Part shown: positions 55,456 through 63,172 of the stretch, piece after piece
Numbering within the stretch: position 1 is the stretch's first letter
How the letters are laid out: each line of letters begins with the position of its first letter
Source: an uncultured Eubacteriales bacterium
GTDB lineage: Bacteria > Bacillota > Clostridia > Oscillospirales > Oscillospiraceae
NCBI GenBank assembly: GCA_900321275.1
Contig: ONVI01000005.1
Coordinates: 19,108-83,107 of the forward strand
Length of the DNA: 64,000 nucleotides
Direction of reading: 5' to 3'
Program-made: the position numbers and the translations under genes
Notes under the pieces: model-generated
What the model was told of the DNA's origin: nothing
The model's input: the letters and a program-made list of their open reading frames with translations, nothing else
Databases searched by the model: none

Positions 55456-56856
55456 ATGGAACCGCGCACCTGTATCTGTATTGATCTTAAATCCTATTAC
55501 GCCTCCGTGGAATGTGTCGCCCGTGGTCTTGATCCGCTCAAAGCCAGACTGCTGGTGGCGGATGAGACGCGCTCCGACCAGACGATATGCCTCGCCGTCT
55601 CCCCCGCGCTCAAGGCCATCGGCGTCCCTTCCCGCCCGAGGCTCTTCGAGGCAAAGCAGGCCATCCGCCTCTATGACGCCGCGCACCGGACAAAGACGCA
55701 GTATTACGTCGCCGTGCCGCGCATGGCGGAGTATGAACGGATTTCCGCCCTGATTTTTTCCATCTATCTCCACTATGTCGCGCCGGAGGATATCCACATT
55801 TACAGCATCGACGAGGCCTTTCTTGACTGCACGAGGCATCTGGCCCGCTATGAAAAGCAGGCGAAAAAGCAAGGGATCAGTCCCGCCCGCCTCATGGCGC
55901 TCACCATCATCCGTGAGGTATTGGATACCACCGGCATCACGGCCACCGTCGGGATCGGGACGAATCTGTATCTTGCCAAGGTCGCCATGGATATTGTGGC
56001 AAAAAAGGTCCCCCCGGACGCGGACGGCGTTCGGATCGCGGAGCTGGATGAGTTCTCTTACCGGTCGCTTCTCTGGGATCACCGGCCGCTGACCGACTTC
56101 TGGGGGATCGGCCCCGGCAAGGCGCGCCGTCTGATGGAGGCGCAGATGTTCACCATGGGTGATATTGCCGAGCGCTCCCTCCGGGATGAGGAATACTTTT
56201 ACCGCGTCTTCGGCATCGACGGCGAAATTCTGATCGACCACGCCTGGGGCCTTGAGCCCGTCGTTATGGAACAGATCAAAGCATACAAGTCCGACACAAA
56301 CAGTCTCTCCACCGGGCAGGTGCTCCCTCGCCCCTATCCGTACGAGCAGGCACGGGTCGTGTTCCGGGAGATGCTGGAGCTGCTGTGCGCGGATCTCTTT
56401 ACGAAAAACCTGACGACGCCGGCGCTGACCTGGTGGGTCTCCTACGACTACAGGAGTCTTGAAGTCCATCCGCAGTATCAGGGGCCGGTAAAGCTCGACT
56501 TCTACGGGCGGCTCCATCCCTGCCACAGCGGAGGAAGCGTCCGGCTGCGCGGGAGGAGCAACGCGCTGAGCGCCATAGCCGAAGCGCTTCTTCCCTCCTT
56601 CGACGCCGGAACCGATCACGCGCTCCTGTTTCGGCGTCTCGGCATCTGCGCCGAGGATGTGCGCGTCGATAACCGCGCTTTTCAGCTTGATCTGTTTTCC
56701 GACTGCGAAGCGCTGGAAAAAGAGCGCAGGCTGGAATCGGCGGCGTTGGACATCCGGAAAAAATACGGGGCGACCGCGCTTTTGAAGGGACTGAACTTCC
56801 GGGAAGGCGCCACCGCCATTGAGCGCAGCACGCAGATCGGCGGGCACCGCGCATAG
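55456..56856 (+). CDS. Y-family DNA polymerase (UmuC/UvrX-like)
   Basis: A 466-residue translesion polymerase. The catalytic motifs are CIDLKSYYASVEC (first Asp) and IYSIDEAFLDCT (Asp-Glu pair). The helix-hairpin-helix FWGIGPGKARRL follows. Near the C-terminus QLDLF is a textbook beta-clamp-binding motif. It resembles the Firmicutes UvrX/YqjW branch rather than DinB. GGGAGG precedes the start. It is linked to the S24 repressor, giving a UmuDC-like pair in which the regulator half also binds DNA. Confidence 0.92.
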   Translation: MEPRTCICIDLKSYYASVECVARGLDPLKARLLVADETRSDQTICLAVSPALKAIGVPSRPRLFEAKQAIRLYDAAHRTKTQYYVAVPRMAEYERISALIFSIYLHYVAPEDIHIYSIDEAFLDCTRHLARYEKQAKKQGISPARLMALTIIREVLDTTGITATVGIGTNLYLAKVAMDIVAKKVPPDADGVRIAELDEFSYRSLLWDHRPLTDFWGIGPGKARRLMEAQMFTMGDIAERSLRDEEYFYRVFGIDGEILIDHAWGLEPVVMEQIKAYKSDTNSLSTGQVLPRPYPYEQARVVFREMLELLCADLFTKNLTTPALTWWVSYDYRSLEVHPQYQGPVKLDFYGRLHPCHSGGSVRLRGRSNALSAIAEALLPSFDAGTDHALLFRRLGICAEDVRVDNRAFQLDLFSDCEALEKERRLESAALDIRKKYGATALLKGLNFREGATAIERSTQIGGHRA

Positions 56857-56886
56857 TTTGAGCAACAGACAGCGGGAGGTTTCATC

Positions 56887-57837
56887 ATGGGGTTTCATTA
56901 TGATATCATTTGCGCGGGAACGGCGCTGGTCGATTCGATCATCAAGGGATTTGATCCCAATCCGGTATCCGCCTCCGGTTTTCGGGCCGCCTCCGGTTCT
57001 CTGAACGTGGGCGGCGAGGCGGTGAACGCGGCGACGGCTGCCGCCAGGCTCGGGATGAAAACCGCGATTCTCTGCTCCCTTGGCGAGGACGACGCCGGGG
57101 ACATGGTCGCCGCTTCCCTGCGGCGAAACGGCGTCTGCACCGATCTTGTGCTGCGCGCGGCGGAGCATCCCACGCCGGTCACAACCATGTTTGTAAACGA
57201 GGATGGCACCCGAAAGTCCATCACCAACGGCGCACACCGCTATAACTTCCACCCGGAGCGCTATGCTTCCCGTTTCACGGACGCGCGCGCACTGGTGCTT
57301 GGCTCTCTCTTCCGTGCGCCCTTTGACGATCCGGAGATCATTTTTTCTGTGCTGCGCGCCGCCAAAACCGCGGGACAGCTCGTCATTGCGGATACCAAGC
57401 TGCCGAACTTCCGCCCGCTGACGCTGCAGGATCTCCGCGACTGTCTCCCCCTGATCGACTATATCACCCCGAACGAAGACGAAGCCGGGTATTATACGGG
57501 GGAAAATGAGCCGGACGCCATGGCCGATGTTTTTCTCTCCTGCGGCGTCAGGAACGTCGTCATCAAGCTCGGCGGCAAAGGCTGTTATTTCAAGAGCGCG
57601 GATTTTTCGCTGTTTCTGCCCGCTTTTGAGATCAAGGCGGTTGACGCCACGGGCGCAGGCGACAATTTTGTGGCGGGTTTTGCCTCCGAAATCATCCGCG
57701 GCAGCGCGCCGAAAGCCGCGCTCGCCTTCGCCAACGCCTGCGGCGCGATCTGCACCACGGCCATCGGCGCGGGAACGGCGCTGAAAAGCCGGGATCAGGT
57801 TCTGAAATTCATGAGCGCTTCCGGCTCTTTTTATTAA
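56887..57837 (+). CDS. PfkB-family carbohydrate kinase
   Basis: A 316-residue ribokinase-fold enzyme. The N-terminal NVGGEAVNAATAAARLGMKTAI is signature 1 and DATGAGDNFVAGFASEII is signature 2, with the catalytic aspartate in GAGD. TPNEDEAGYYTG is also conserved. The sugar substrate cannot be told and no transporter is nearby. GGGAGG precedes the start. It is 30 bases after the polymerase gene, so it may share that transcript, which would be an odd pairing. Its stop codon lies in a 14-bp inverted repeat. Confidence 0.9.
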   Translation: MGFHYDIICAGTALVDSIIKGFDPNPVSASGFRAASGSLNVGGEAVNAATAAARLGMKTAILCSLGEDDAGDMVAASLRRNGVCTDLVLRAAEHPTPVTTMFVNEDGTRKSITNGAHRYNFHPERYASRFTDARALVLGSLFRAPFDDPEIIFSVLRAAKTAGQLVIADTKLPNFRPLTLQDLRDCLPLIDYITPNEDEAGYYTGENEPDAMADVFLSCGVRNVVIKLGGKGCYFKSADFSLFLPAFEIKAVDATGAGDNFVAGFASEIIRGSAPKAALAFANACGAICTTAIGAGTALKSRDQVLKFMSASGSFY

Positions 57838-57957
57838 TTCGGCAATTTAATAACCGCAAATCTCTTGCAGGAACGTAAAGAATTGCCGAATTAATAATTG
57901 CCATATTTTTCGGTTGCCCCGGCAGGGGCGAGAAAAATGGCATATTTTAATAATATT
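57834..57957. repeat. Two adjacent palindromes after the PfkB gene
   Basis: TTAATTCGGCAATT (57834-57847) pairs perfectly with 57881-57894. Next, TGCCATATTTTTC and GAAAAATGGCATA flank the short hairpin motif at 57911-57932 (TTGCCCCGGCAGGGGCGA core). That 22-base motif differs by one base from 48691-48712. No gene lies here. Confidence 0.65.
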
Positions 57958-57977
57958 ACTCCGGCTGAACCCCTTGC

Positions 57978-58006
57978 GCATATCTCCTTTGTTCCGGCAA
58001 ATGATA
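57978..58006 (+). promoter_or_regulatory. Sigma-G-like promoter of the SASP gene
   Basis: GCATA at 57978-57982 and AATGATA at 58000-58006, 17 bases apart, approach the forespore sigma-G/F consensus (GHATR, then CATnnTA). This fits a small acid-soluble spore protein gene starting at 58051. Confidence 0.4.
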
Positions 58007-58050
58007 AGGTCGGGCAATCAAGTCCCGAAATGAAAAAAGGAGATGGAAAC

Positions 58051-58158
58051 ATGTCTACCAACAACAGCAATCATCTTGTAAACCCCGCCGCCCGTGAGGC
58101 TATGGATAAGTTCAAGATGGAAGCCGCGGCCGACCCGGCTGTACCCCGGCCATCTTGA
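58051..58158 (+). pseudogene. Truncated alpha/beta-type small acid-soluble spore protein
   Basis: The first 26 residues, MSTNNSNHLVNPAAREAMDK then FKMEAA, match the N-terminus of alpha/beta SASPs, which coat spore DNA and normally run 60-75 residues. After KMEAA the frame gives only an unrelated ADPAVPRPS and stops. The second half, with the conserved GxxGGxxxKxM(I/V) block, is missing. AAGGAGATG precedes the start, so the 5' end looks functional. The break coincides with the change to AT-rich mobile DNA, which suggests that insertion or deletion of that DNA cut the gene. Confidence 0.7.
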
Positions 58159-58349
58159 AAGCTTTTTGCGGGTTTTACAAGATTCGATAAATTGTGTCAT
58201 TTTAAACATATTTCGTTAAAAACGGCTCTCTTAACTCATTTTACATCGTATAATGCGAACTATTATAATAAGATAGCTAATTGGGTCTTATGCCGTCAAA
58301 AAGCGTCATTTTTTGATGGAAACGCCAAGAATTTGACAAGCATTTTAGC

Positions 58350-58378
58350 TTGACACGTCACAAAACAATGTATATTTT
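58350..58378 (+). promoter_or_regulatory. Promoter of the rep-like gene
   Basis: TTGACA (58350-58355), a 17-base spacer and TATTTT (58373-58378). Inverted ATGTATA...TATACAT lies across and downstream of the -10 box (58368-58391), a possible operator. Confidence 0.6.
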
Positions 58379-58406
58379 TGCGTTCTATACATTATTATAC
58401 ATTTTT

Positions 58407-58439
58407 GGAGCAGGTTGAAATAGCCTGCTCCTTGTTTTT
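58407..58439 (+). terminator. Leader attenuator before the rep-like gene
   Basis: GGAGCAGG and CCTGCTCC form an 8-bp stem followed by TTGTTTTT. It sits between the promoter and the AGGAGG site of the rep-like gene, so it would end most transcripts as a short RNA of about 55 bases. Such attenuation commonly limits plasmid replication genes. Confidence 0.65.
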
Positions 58440-58452
58440 CAGGAGGAAAAAT

Positions 58453-58809
58453 ATGAAATTTGATTACTTCTACGGCCCTCAGAGCGAGGGCTTTTCTTTT
58501 TACCGCGTCCCAAAGGTGCTGGTAAAAGACCGACAATTCCATCCCCTGTCTCCCCTGTCAAAGCTCCTGTATGGGCTTCTGCTTGATCGCATGAGCCTGT
58601 CCTTACAGAACAACTGGTATGATAAGCAAGGCCGAGCCTATGTCTACTATACGATTTCTGAAATTTGTGAGGACTTCGGATGCAGCCGCGTCACAGCCGC
58701 CAAGTTGCTTGCCGAGCTGGACAGCTCCTCCGGGATCGGCCTGATCGAGCGGCAGAAGCAAGGCCAGGGCAAGCCGGATCGAATCTATGTCATGCGATTT
58801 TGCCTTTAA
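58453..58809 (+). pseudogene. RepA-type replication initiator, N-terminal part only
   Basis: 118 residues match the N-terminal winged-helix domain of RepA_N-type initiators of Firmicutes plasmids and integrative elements: FDYFYGPQSEGFSFYRVPKVL, then PLSPLSKLLYGLLLDRMSLS and YYTISEICEDFGCSRVTAAKLLAEL. Full proteins are about 300 residues, with a variable linker and a C-terminal helical domain. Here the frame stops at the linker, and linker-like residues (DFQTSGFRKSGSKKSLHQEV) continue in another frame, so a frameshift and a later deletion are likely. TTCAGGAGG precedes the start. Autonomous replication from this gene is doubtful. Confidence 0.7.
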
Positions 58810-59044
58810 TCCGATTTGCAGACTTCGGATTTTCGGACTTCCAGACTTCCGGTTTTCGGAAGTCTGGAAGTAAAAAATCTTTACATCAAGAAGTTAAGAA
58901 CTTATGCCCTAATAAGAATTATAGAAAGAACTAATAAAGCTATACTGAGTGATCTATCCATCTATCTATCCTTATCCAGAGACTTCGCGCCAAAATAGAA
59001 GATTGATAGCATGGGTCTATACAAAATCTTTTTCATAATTAATG

Positions 59045-59061
59045 CGTTTCACGGTGAAACG
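59045..59061. repeat. Triplicated palindrome, copy 1
   Basis: CGTTTCACGGTGAAACG, with the longer left flank TTAATG. It lies 19 bases before the mobC start. Further copies are at 61775 and 62911. Confidence 0.85.
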
Positions 59062-59079
59062 GATTTTCATGGAGGTGCA

Positions 59080-59388
59080 ATGAGAGAACGAGACCACTTT
59101 ATCGGCTTTTGGCTGAATGACAAGGAGTATAATCATCTGTTAGAACAATGCGAGATTACCGGCTTGCCGACCAGCGTACTGATCCGACAGGCACTTGCCG
59201 GCGTCCAGCTTCGGCACAAACCGCCCAACGAATACGCTGCTCTGCTTCGCGAATTGTCGGCCATTGGCAGAAACATCAATCAGATCGCTTATTGGGCAAA
59301 CGCTACCAGAAGCATCAACGAATCGCAGATTGTGGAAGCCGCCGTCCTTGCCAAAGAAGCTTGGGATCTGGTAAAAACCAGCTTATGA
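59080..59388 (+). CDS. mobC: MobC-like relaxosome protein
   Basis: A 102-residue protein. The N-terminal half is a ribbon-helix-helix DNA binder (FIGFWLNDKEYNHLLEQCEITGLPTSVLIRQAL); the second half has the MobC/DUF1778-like LLRELSAIGRNINQIAYWAN, diagnostic of relaxosome accessory proteins. GGAGGTG precedes ATG 59080. MobC normally precedes a relaxase gene, with an ATGA overlap. Here ATGA is present at the stop, but the frame behind it is short and unlike a relaxase. The element is therefore probably a decayed mobilisable unit needing a relaxase from elsewhere. Confidence 0.85.
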   Translation: MRERDHFIGFWLNDKEYNHLLEQCEITGLPTSVLIRQALAGVQLRHKPPNEYAALLRELSAIGRNINQIAYWANATRSINESQIVEAAVLAKEAWDLVKTSL

Positions 59389-59615
59389 CTAAACAGCGGC
59401 AACTAACAATTTTCAAGGTTTGTTTGCGTAAAAGTTGCGTATTCCGGCAAGTATGGCATTTGTTAAACGCAAACGCCCTTGTTAGGGGAAGGCCCTAAGA
59501 CCCATATTCTGTTCTTCAACCATGAAGAACATGCTGTTAAACCAGTAAATATTCGCGATTTTGCAATTTGTATATGATAAAGTAAAGATGAAACCATTAT
59601 GGAAGGAAGATTGAC
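59389..59615. other. Gap between mobC and the NTPase gene with two hairpins
   Basis: No gene is convincing. TTAGGG/CCCTAA lies near 59483-59499, and GTTCTTCA/TGAAGAAC near 59513-59532. This is the place where a relaxase gene or an oriT would be expected in a mobilisable element. Confidence 0.5.
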
Positions 59616-61772
59616 ATGGCAGACTATTTATATTACAATGTATATAATTATATAAATAGCATATGGGGGTTCACGAGCATGGTACTAGAAGGAATAATGA
59701 GCGGATACAGCAAATGCAAAAAGTACGAAATAAATAAAGATGTTCAGAATTATTTATATTTTATAGGAAAGCAGCCGTTTTATGTTGCCCCACAGTTTAG
59801 CATTGTCAAAACAAACACTAGGCAATCATCGCTTAATCCTCAACTTGTTTTGTTTTCTGCTCCCGGGGCAACAGGTAAAACCGCTTTAGCAGAGTATCTT
59901 GCTTATAGTTATGGTGCATTATACTGGAATCTGGCAAAGATAAAACTCGGCACAAATAGCTTCGCAGGCTCAATTTTGAAAGCCGTTGGGCCACAACGGT
60001 ATTCTTCATTTGTTTCTGATTTGAATGACGCGAACCTAATGCTAATTATCGATGCCTTGGACGAGGCAGAAGTTATTTCAGGGCGAAAGATGCTTTGTAA
60101 TTTTGTTTCTGAAATATGTGCGAGTATAGAAATAGGGAAAAAACCGAGTGTCTTCCTATTGGCTCGAACCGAGACTGCACAAGTTGTTGCTTCTTATTGT
60201 GCAGAAAATGGCATTTCCATCTTACATTATGAAATTGGTTTTTTCACCGAAGAATCTGCAAAAGAATTTATCGAGAAGAAGATTTCTGCTCCCGATAATC
60301 CACTTACCCGCGCAGATCAAGAAAGTGTAAATGCATATTATAACGCAGTCAAGAGGAATATCACAGAGGAAGAAAGCAGATCATTTTTAGGATATGCACC
60401 TGTCCTTGAAGCAATCTCTAAACACATAAAAACAAGCCCAAATAGGGCAAAACTTATAAGTGAGCTATCTGGACAAACTGATTGTGTTTCTCTCATTATG
60501 AGAATAATGAAAGACTTATTGGATCGTGAACAAAATAAAAAAGTAGTTCCTGGGATTATACGCAGTTTAGGACCAGCACACCCTGAATTTACTGACTGGT
60601 CTAGTTTATATGCCTCGGAAGAACAATTGGTCAGAATTGTTAACTATTTACTCTTCAATGATACTAATTATTCAAACTATCCCATCCCTGACCTTCCACC
60701 TCAAATAGTAGATGAATATCAAACCATGTTAGATACCTTTCTTCCTCAACACCCCTTTATCAGGAACACAACCGATGGAGAAACAGTACTTGATTTTACA
60801 GGACCAGCTTTCAGAGACTATACGCTTGCTGAATTGATTTTGAGACCTATGTTTGCAGATCTTGCATATACTTATTTTGAGGAATCTCAAAGCAAATCGT
60901 ATTTTCCGTCGCAAATATTTTTTGATTGTTATACGAGCATTTCAAATAAAGTTATAAATTCAGACCATCTATCATTTGTATATGACTCATTTCGAGCAAA
61001 GGCAATGGCTGCGGATCGTCCATTCATGCACTGCTCAATCCCAAAAACAGCTCTTGATGAGGAAACATCGGCATATGTGTCATTCAATATGATTCCGGGG
61101 AACAAAGACGGAAAGAATGAAGAATCACTTTTTACAGTCTTTGTAAATAAAAATGAGTTGACCTTTTCACAGGTGATGAATGTTTCAATTGAGGCAAATG
61201 ATTGCATAGTTAATATTGGCCGCGCAGGTGTTGATGCACTTATTTCAAATTCGTCAATAGAGTGCAAAGAACTTCATTTTGCAACTGGAAATATTTCTAT
61301 CGAATCCTTTACACCAGATGGCTGCCTCTTAGTTGCACATGATTCTATTACTGGTAATCCATCAATTGAGATTGTCCGCTCTGATTTGTTGAAAGTATCT
61401 GCACCTAACGTTAGCGATTATTATCGGTTAATTCCATATAAGTATAACTTTGAAGACGCCTCGTTAATTGATATAACAAAGTTTGCGCATGCGCTTAGGT
61501 CAATTCTTATGGAGTTTAGAACAGATAAAAAGGATACATTGGGCAAAACTGCTGAAAAGATTGACTTTGTCACTGTCGGTGGAAGTGAAATAAAACGTAA
61601 AGTATTAGAGTATATGAAAGATGCCTCGATAGTATATCAGTCTAGTCATTTATACAAAATAAACGAGGATAAGATGCAAGAAAAGGGTATCAATTTTACA
61701 GCTCTTTCTCGTATGGATGTTGCCCAATTGGCATTGGCCTATGATGATTTTTGTGTATGGTTGCAAGCGTAA
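59616..61772 (+). CDS. Large P-loop NTPase, STAND/NACHT-like
   Basis: A 718-residue AT-rich protein. After about 75 residues comes a P-loop domain: Walker A APGATGKTAL (82-91), Walker B LMLIIDALDEAE (141-152, with the DxxDE form of STAND NTPases) and sensor-like LLARTE (182-187). A helical region (210-400) with GYAPVLEAIS follows, and the last 300 residues are beta-rich and not recognised (SIEANDCIVNIGRAGVDALISNSSIECKEL looks like a beta-helix or sensor). GGAAGGAAG precedes the start. Such NTPases act as ligand-triggered immune switches, for example against phage; here that is inference from motif and mobile context. A palindrome copy starts two bases after its stop. Confidence 0.75.
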   Translation: MADYLYYNVYNYINSIWGFTSMVLEGIMSGYSKCKKYEINKDVQNYLYFIGKQPFYVAPQFSIVKTNTRQSSLNPQLVLFSAPGATGKTALAEYLAYSYGALYWNLAKIKLGTNSFAGSILKAVGPQRYSSFVSDLNDANLMLIIDALDEAEVISGRKMLCNFVSEICASIEIGKKPSVFLLARTETAQVVASYCAENGISILHYEIGFFTEESAKEFIEKKISAPDNPLTRADQESVNAYYNAVKRNITEEESRSFLGYAPVLEAISKHIKTSPNRAKLISELSGQTDCVSLIMRIMKDLLDREQNKKVVPGIIRSLGPAHPEFTDWSSLYASEEQLVRIVNYLLFNDTNYSNYPIPDLPPQIVDEYQTMLDTFLPQHPFIRNTTDGETVLDFTGPAFRDYTLAELILRPMFADLAYTYFEESQSKSYFPSQIFFDCYTSISNKVINSDHLSFVYDSFRAKAMAADRPFMHCSIPKTALDEETSAYVSFNMIPGNKDGKNEESLFTVFVNKNELTFSQVMNVSIEANDCIVNIGRAGVDALISNSSIECKELHFATGNISIESFTPDGCLLVAHDSITGNPSIEIVRSDLLKVSAPNVSDYYRLIPYKYNFEDASLIDITKFAHALRSILMEFRTDKKDTLGKTAEKIDFVTVGGSEIKRKVLEYMKDASIVYQSSHLYKINEDKMQEKGINFTALSRMDVAQLALAYDDFCVWLQA

Positions 61773-61774
61773 TC

Positions 61775-61791
61775 CGTTTCACGGTGAAACG
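61775..61791. repeat. Triplicated palindrome, copy 2
   Basis: CGTTTCACGGTGAAACG starts two bases after the NTPase stop codon; its right flank is CATTTTAATT. Confidence 0.85.
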
Positions 61792-61945
61792 CATTTTAAT
61801 TCATCTATAAATCTGTAGGAATAATTGCTTATGTGATGAGATTACGTTTTTCTGAAGTGAAAAATCCTCTTTAAGAGGGTAAGATAGCAGGCAACAATTA
61901 TTTTTGATTTCAAAATATTATTCCAAATAAAAGATAACGACATCG
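61792..61945. other. AT-rich stretch without a gene
   Basis: Only a weak inverted repeat, CCTCTTTAAGAGG (near 61871-61883), is visible; no coding frame or promoter stands out. Confidence 0.4.
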
Positions 61946-61982
61946 AAAAAGGTTGCACCTGTCACACAGGGTGCAACCTTTT
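61946..61982 (+). terminator. Strong hairpin terminator
   Basis: AAAAAGGTTGCACC pairs with GGTGCAACCTTTT around about ten bases. It lies behind the NTPase gene, 174 bases after its stop. Confidence 0.75.
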
Positions 61983-62026
61983 GCAAAAATTGCTCGAATT
62001 TCCCTGCTCACAGAACGTTACCGTTT

Positions 62027-62110
62027 GCGTATCACAGCGGGCGTACAGCGTCAAGGCTGCTTCGCACCGCTGTGATGGTGTGAGGCTAAGGGCTGCAAAG
62101 CAGCCGTGTG
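62027..62110. other. Structured non-coding region, oriT candidate
   Basis: TCACAGCGG (62032-62040) pairs with CCGCTGTGA (62067-62075). In competition, GGCTGCTT (62055-62062) pairs with AAGCAGCC (62098-62105). Overlapping alternative palindromes of this kind are usual at transfer origins or in regulatory RNAs. A short frame from ATG 62118 (MAQIVGLYASALREWIKDLQ) runs into the toxin gene and has no clear match. Confidence 0.4.
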
Positions 62111-62185
62111 TTTACACATGGCTCAAATTGTTGGATTATACGCTTCTGCATTGAGGGAATGGATAAAGGATTTGCAGTTTCTTCC

Positions 62186-62518
62186 TCAATCAATATTCAT
62201 TCTTGCCAATGCCCGGAGCTGATCGCGTCCGACATAGATCACATTCAAGATGTATACTGTTTTGCTCGCCTCGTCGATCCGGTAGTATACGTATGATTTT
62301 CTTACAAGCAGTCTTCTGATACCCCGTGTATGCCAGGGCTCTTCATCCACCGGCTTATAGCGAGACGGCATTTCCGATAAAGACCCGATTTCTTTTCGCA
62401 CGGCCCGAACATAGCTGAGCGCAGATTTAGGAGCGCCGAGAACATCCGCAATATAGTTCCCCAGCGCAGTTATATCGTCAATGGCGTCGGGCGTCATAAT
62501 GACCTGATAAATGTTCAT
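62186..62518 (-). CDS. ParE/RelE-family toxin
   Basis: A 110-residue protein with the ParE/RelE fold pattern: YQVIMTPDAIDDITALGNYI at the start, SYVRAVRKEIGSLSEMPSRYK in the middle and VYYRIDEASKTVYILNVIYVGRDQ near the end. It may be a gyrase poison (ParE) or an mRNA interferase (RelE); the sequence favours neither strongly. The start overlaps the antitoxin stop (ATGA), the classic coupled order antitoxin then toxin. Confidence 0.87.
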   Translation of the reverse strand: MNIYQVIMTPDAIDDITALGNYIADVLGAPKSALSYVRAVRKEIGSLSEMPSRYKPVDEEPWHTRGIRRLLVRKSYVYYRIDEASKTVYILNVIYVGRDQLRALARMNID

Positions 62519-62814
62519 CTGACAAGCCCACGCTCCAGCTCGTCAAAGACCTGGTCAAAGGGGCGCCCTGCCCCAGCAATTGACTGCTCATAGCTATGCT
62601 GCAGTTTGGCGTCCAATTCTGCGGCTGTCATGGTATCCAGCGTTTTCGGCTCCACCGGGATCGTCAGGGAAAAGGGAACGCCATGGCGATAGATGATCTG
62701 GCGATACAGAGAGTTGATGACCACGGACACCGGGATGCCCAACTTCTGTAAAATATCCTCTGCTTCCGTCTTCACGCCGTATTCCACGCGGGCGCTGACC
62801 ATTGCGTCTTTCAT
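62515..62814 (-). CDS. RelB/DinJ-family antitoxin
   Basis: A 99-residue protein. The N-terminal ribbon-helix-helix MVSARVEYGVKTEAEDILQKLGIPVSVVINSLYRQI is typical of RelB/DinJ; the C-terminal acidic helix (LDTMTAAELDAKL...VFDELERGLVR) would bind the toxin. ATG 62814 has AAAGGTGG upstream. Upstream of it the non-coding stretch to 62910 carries no recognisable operator beyond short AT repeats. Confidence 0.87.
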   Translation of the reverse strand: MKDAMVSARVEYGVKTEAEDILQKLGIPVSVVINSLYRQIIYRHGVPFSLTIPVEPKTLDTMTAAELDAKLQHSYEQSIAGAGRPFDQVFDELERGLVR

Positions 62815-62903
62815 GAAAACACCACCTTTCAATAGCATTGTACTACAATGTTATGCAGTTTGCAAGACATTAGTCAAAGTACTTCACGCCAGATGATACC
62901 GCA

Positions 62904-62934
62904 TTTAATGCGTTTCACGGTGAAACGCATTAAA
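62904..62934. repeat. Triplicated palindrome, copy 3 (longest)
   Basis: Perfect 15-base arms, TTTAATGCGTTTCAC and GTGAAACGCATTAAA, around a single G. The core is identical to copies 1 and 2. It lies between the antitoxin gene and the IS66 end. Confidence 0.9.
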
Positions 62935-63013
62935 AATAACGCCTATAGGATACTCAAAATCGTATTCTATGGGTATTTCACTGTTGAAAATCGAAAGCTT
63001 ACGCTACGTTACG

Positions 63014-63047
63014 GCGCCCTGCTTCTTCGGAGGCTGGGCGCTTTTTT
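63014..63047 (+). terminator. Hairpin with T6 before the IS66 element
   Basis: GCGCCC (63014-63019) pairs with GGGCGC (63036-63041) and is followed by six T. No plus-strand gene directly precedes it, so it may be the end of a deleted gene or protect the neighbour from read-through. Confidence 0.6.
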
Positions 63048-63172
63048 CGTTTTAGTGTAAGCGCAAAACAATCACCCGCCTAGCCAAAAGCTCCCAAATA
63101 TGAGACAATGTCCAGAGAACTCGAAAAACTGCAGGTGAGTTTTTCGAGAAAACAGGAGAAGGTGGGATAAAC

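Noticed and set aside
58816-58998. A short frame after the RepA N-terminal part
   Set aside because: It reads as the out-of-frame linker of a decayed RepA, not a separate gene.
59045-59061. Reading the triplicated palindrome as a chromosomal parS site
   Set aside because: parS is TGTTTCACGTGAAACA; here an extra central G changes the half-site spacing and the outer bases differ. It also sits in mobile DNA, away from parAB. The resemblance is noted but not accepted.
62118-62222. A 34-codon plus-strand frame starting MAQIVGLY
   Set aside because: It has no good ribosome-binding site and overlaps the toxin gene; it is possibly a remnant, but nothing supports a function.
59045-62934. A CRISPR array
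   Set aside because: The repeats are about 1.1 and 2.7 kb apart with genes between them, and no regular short-spaced repeats exist anywhere in the window.
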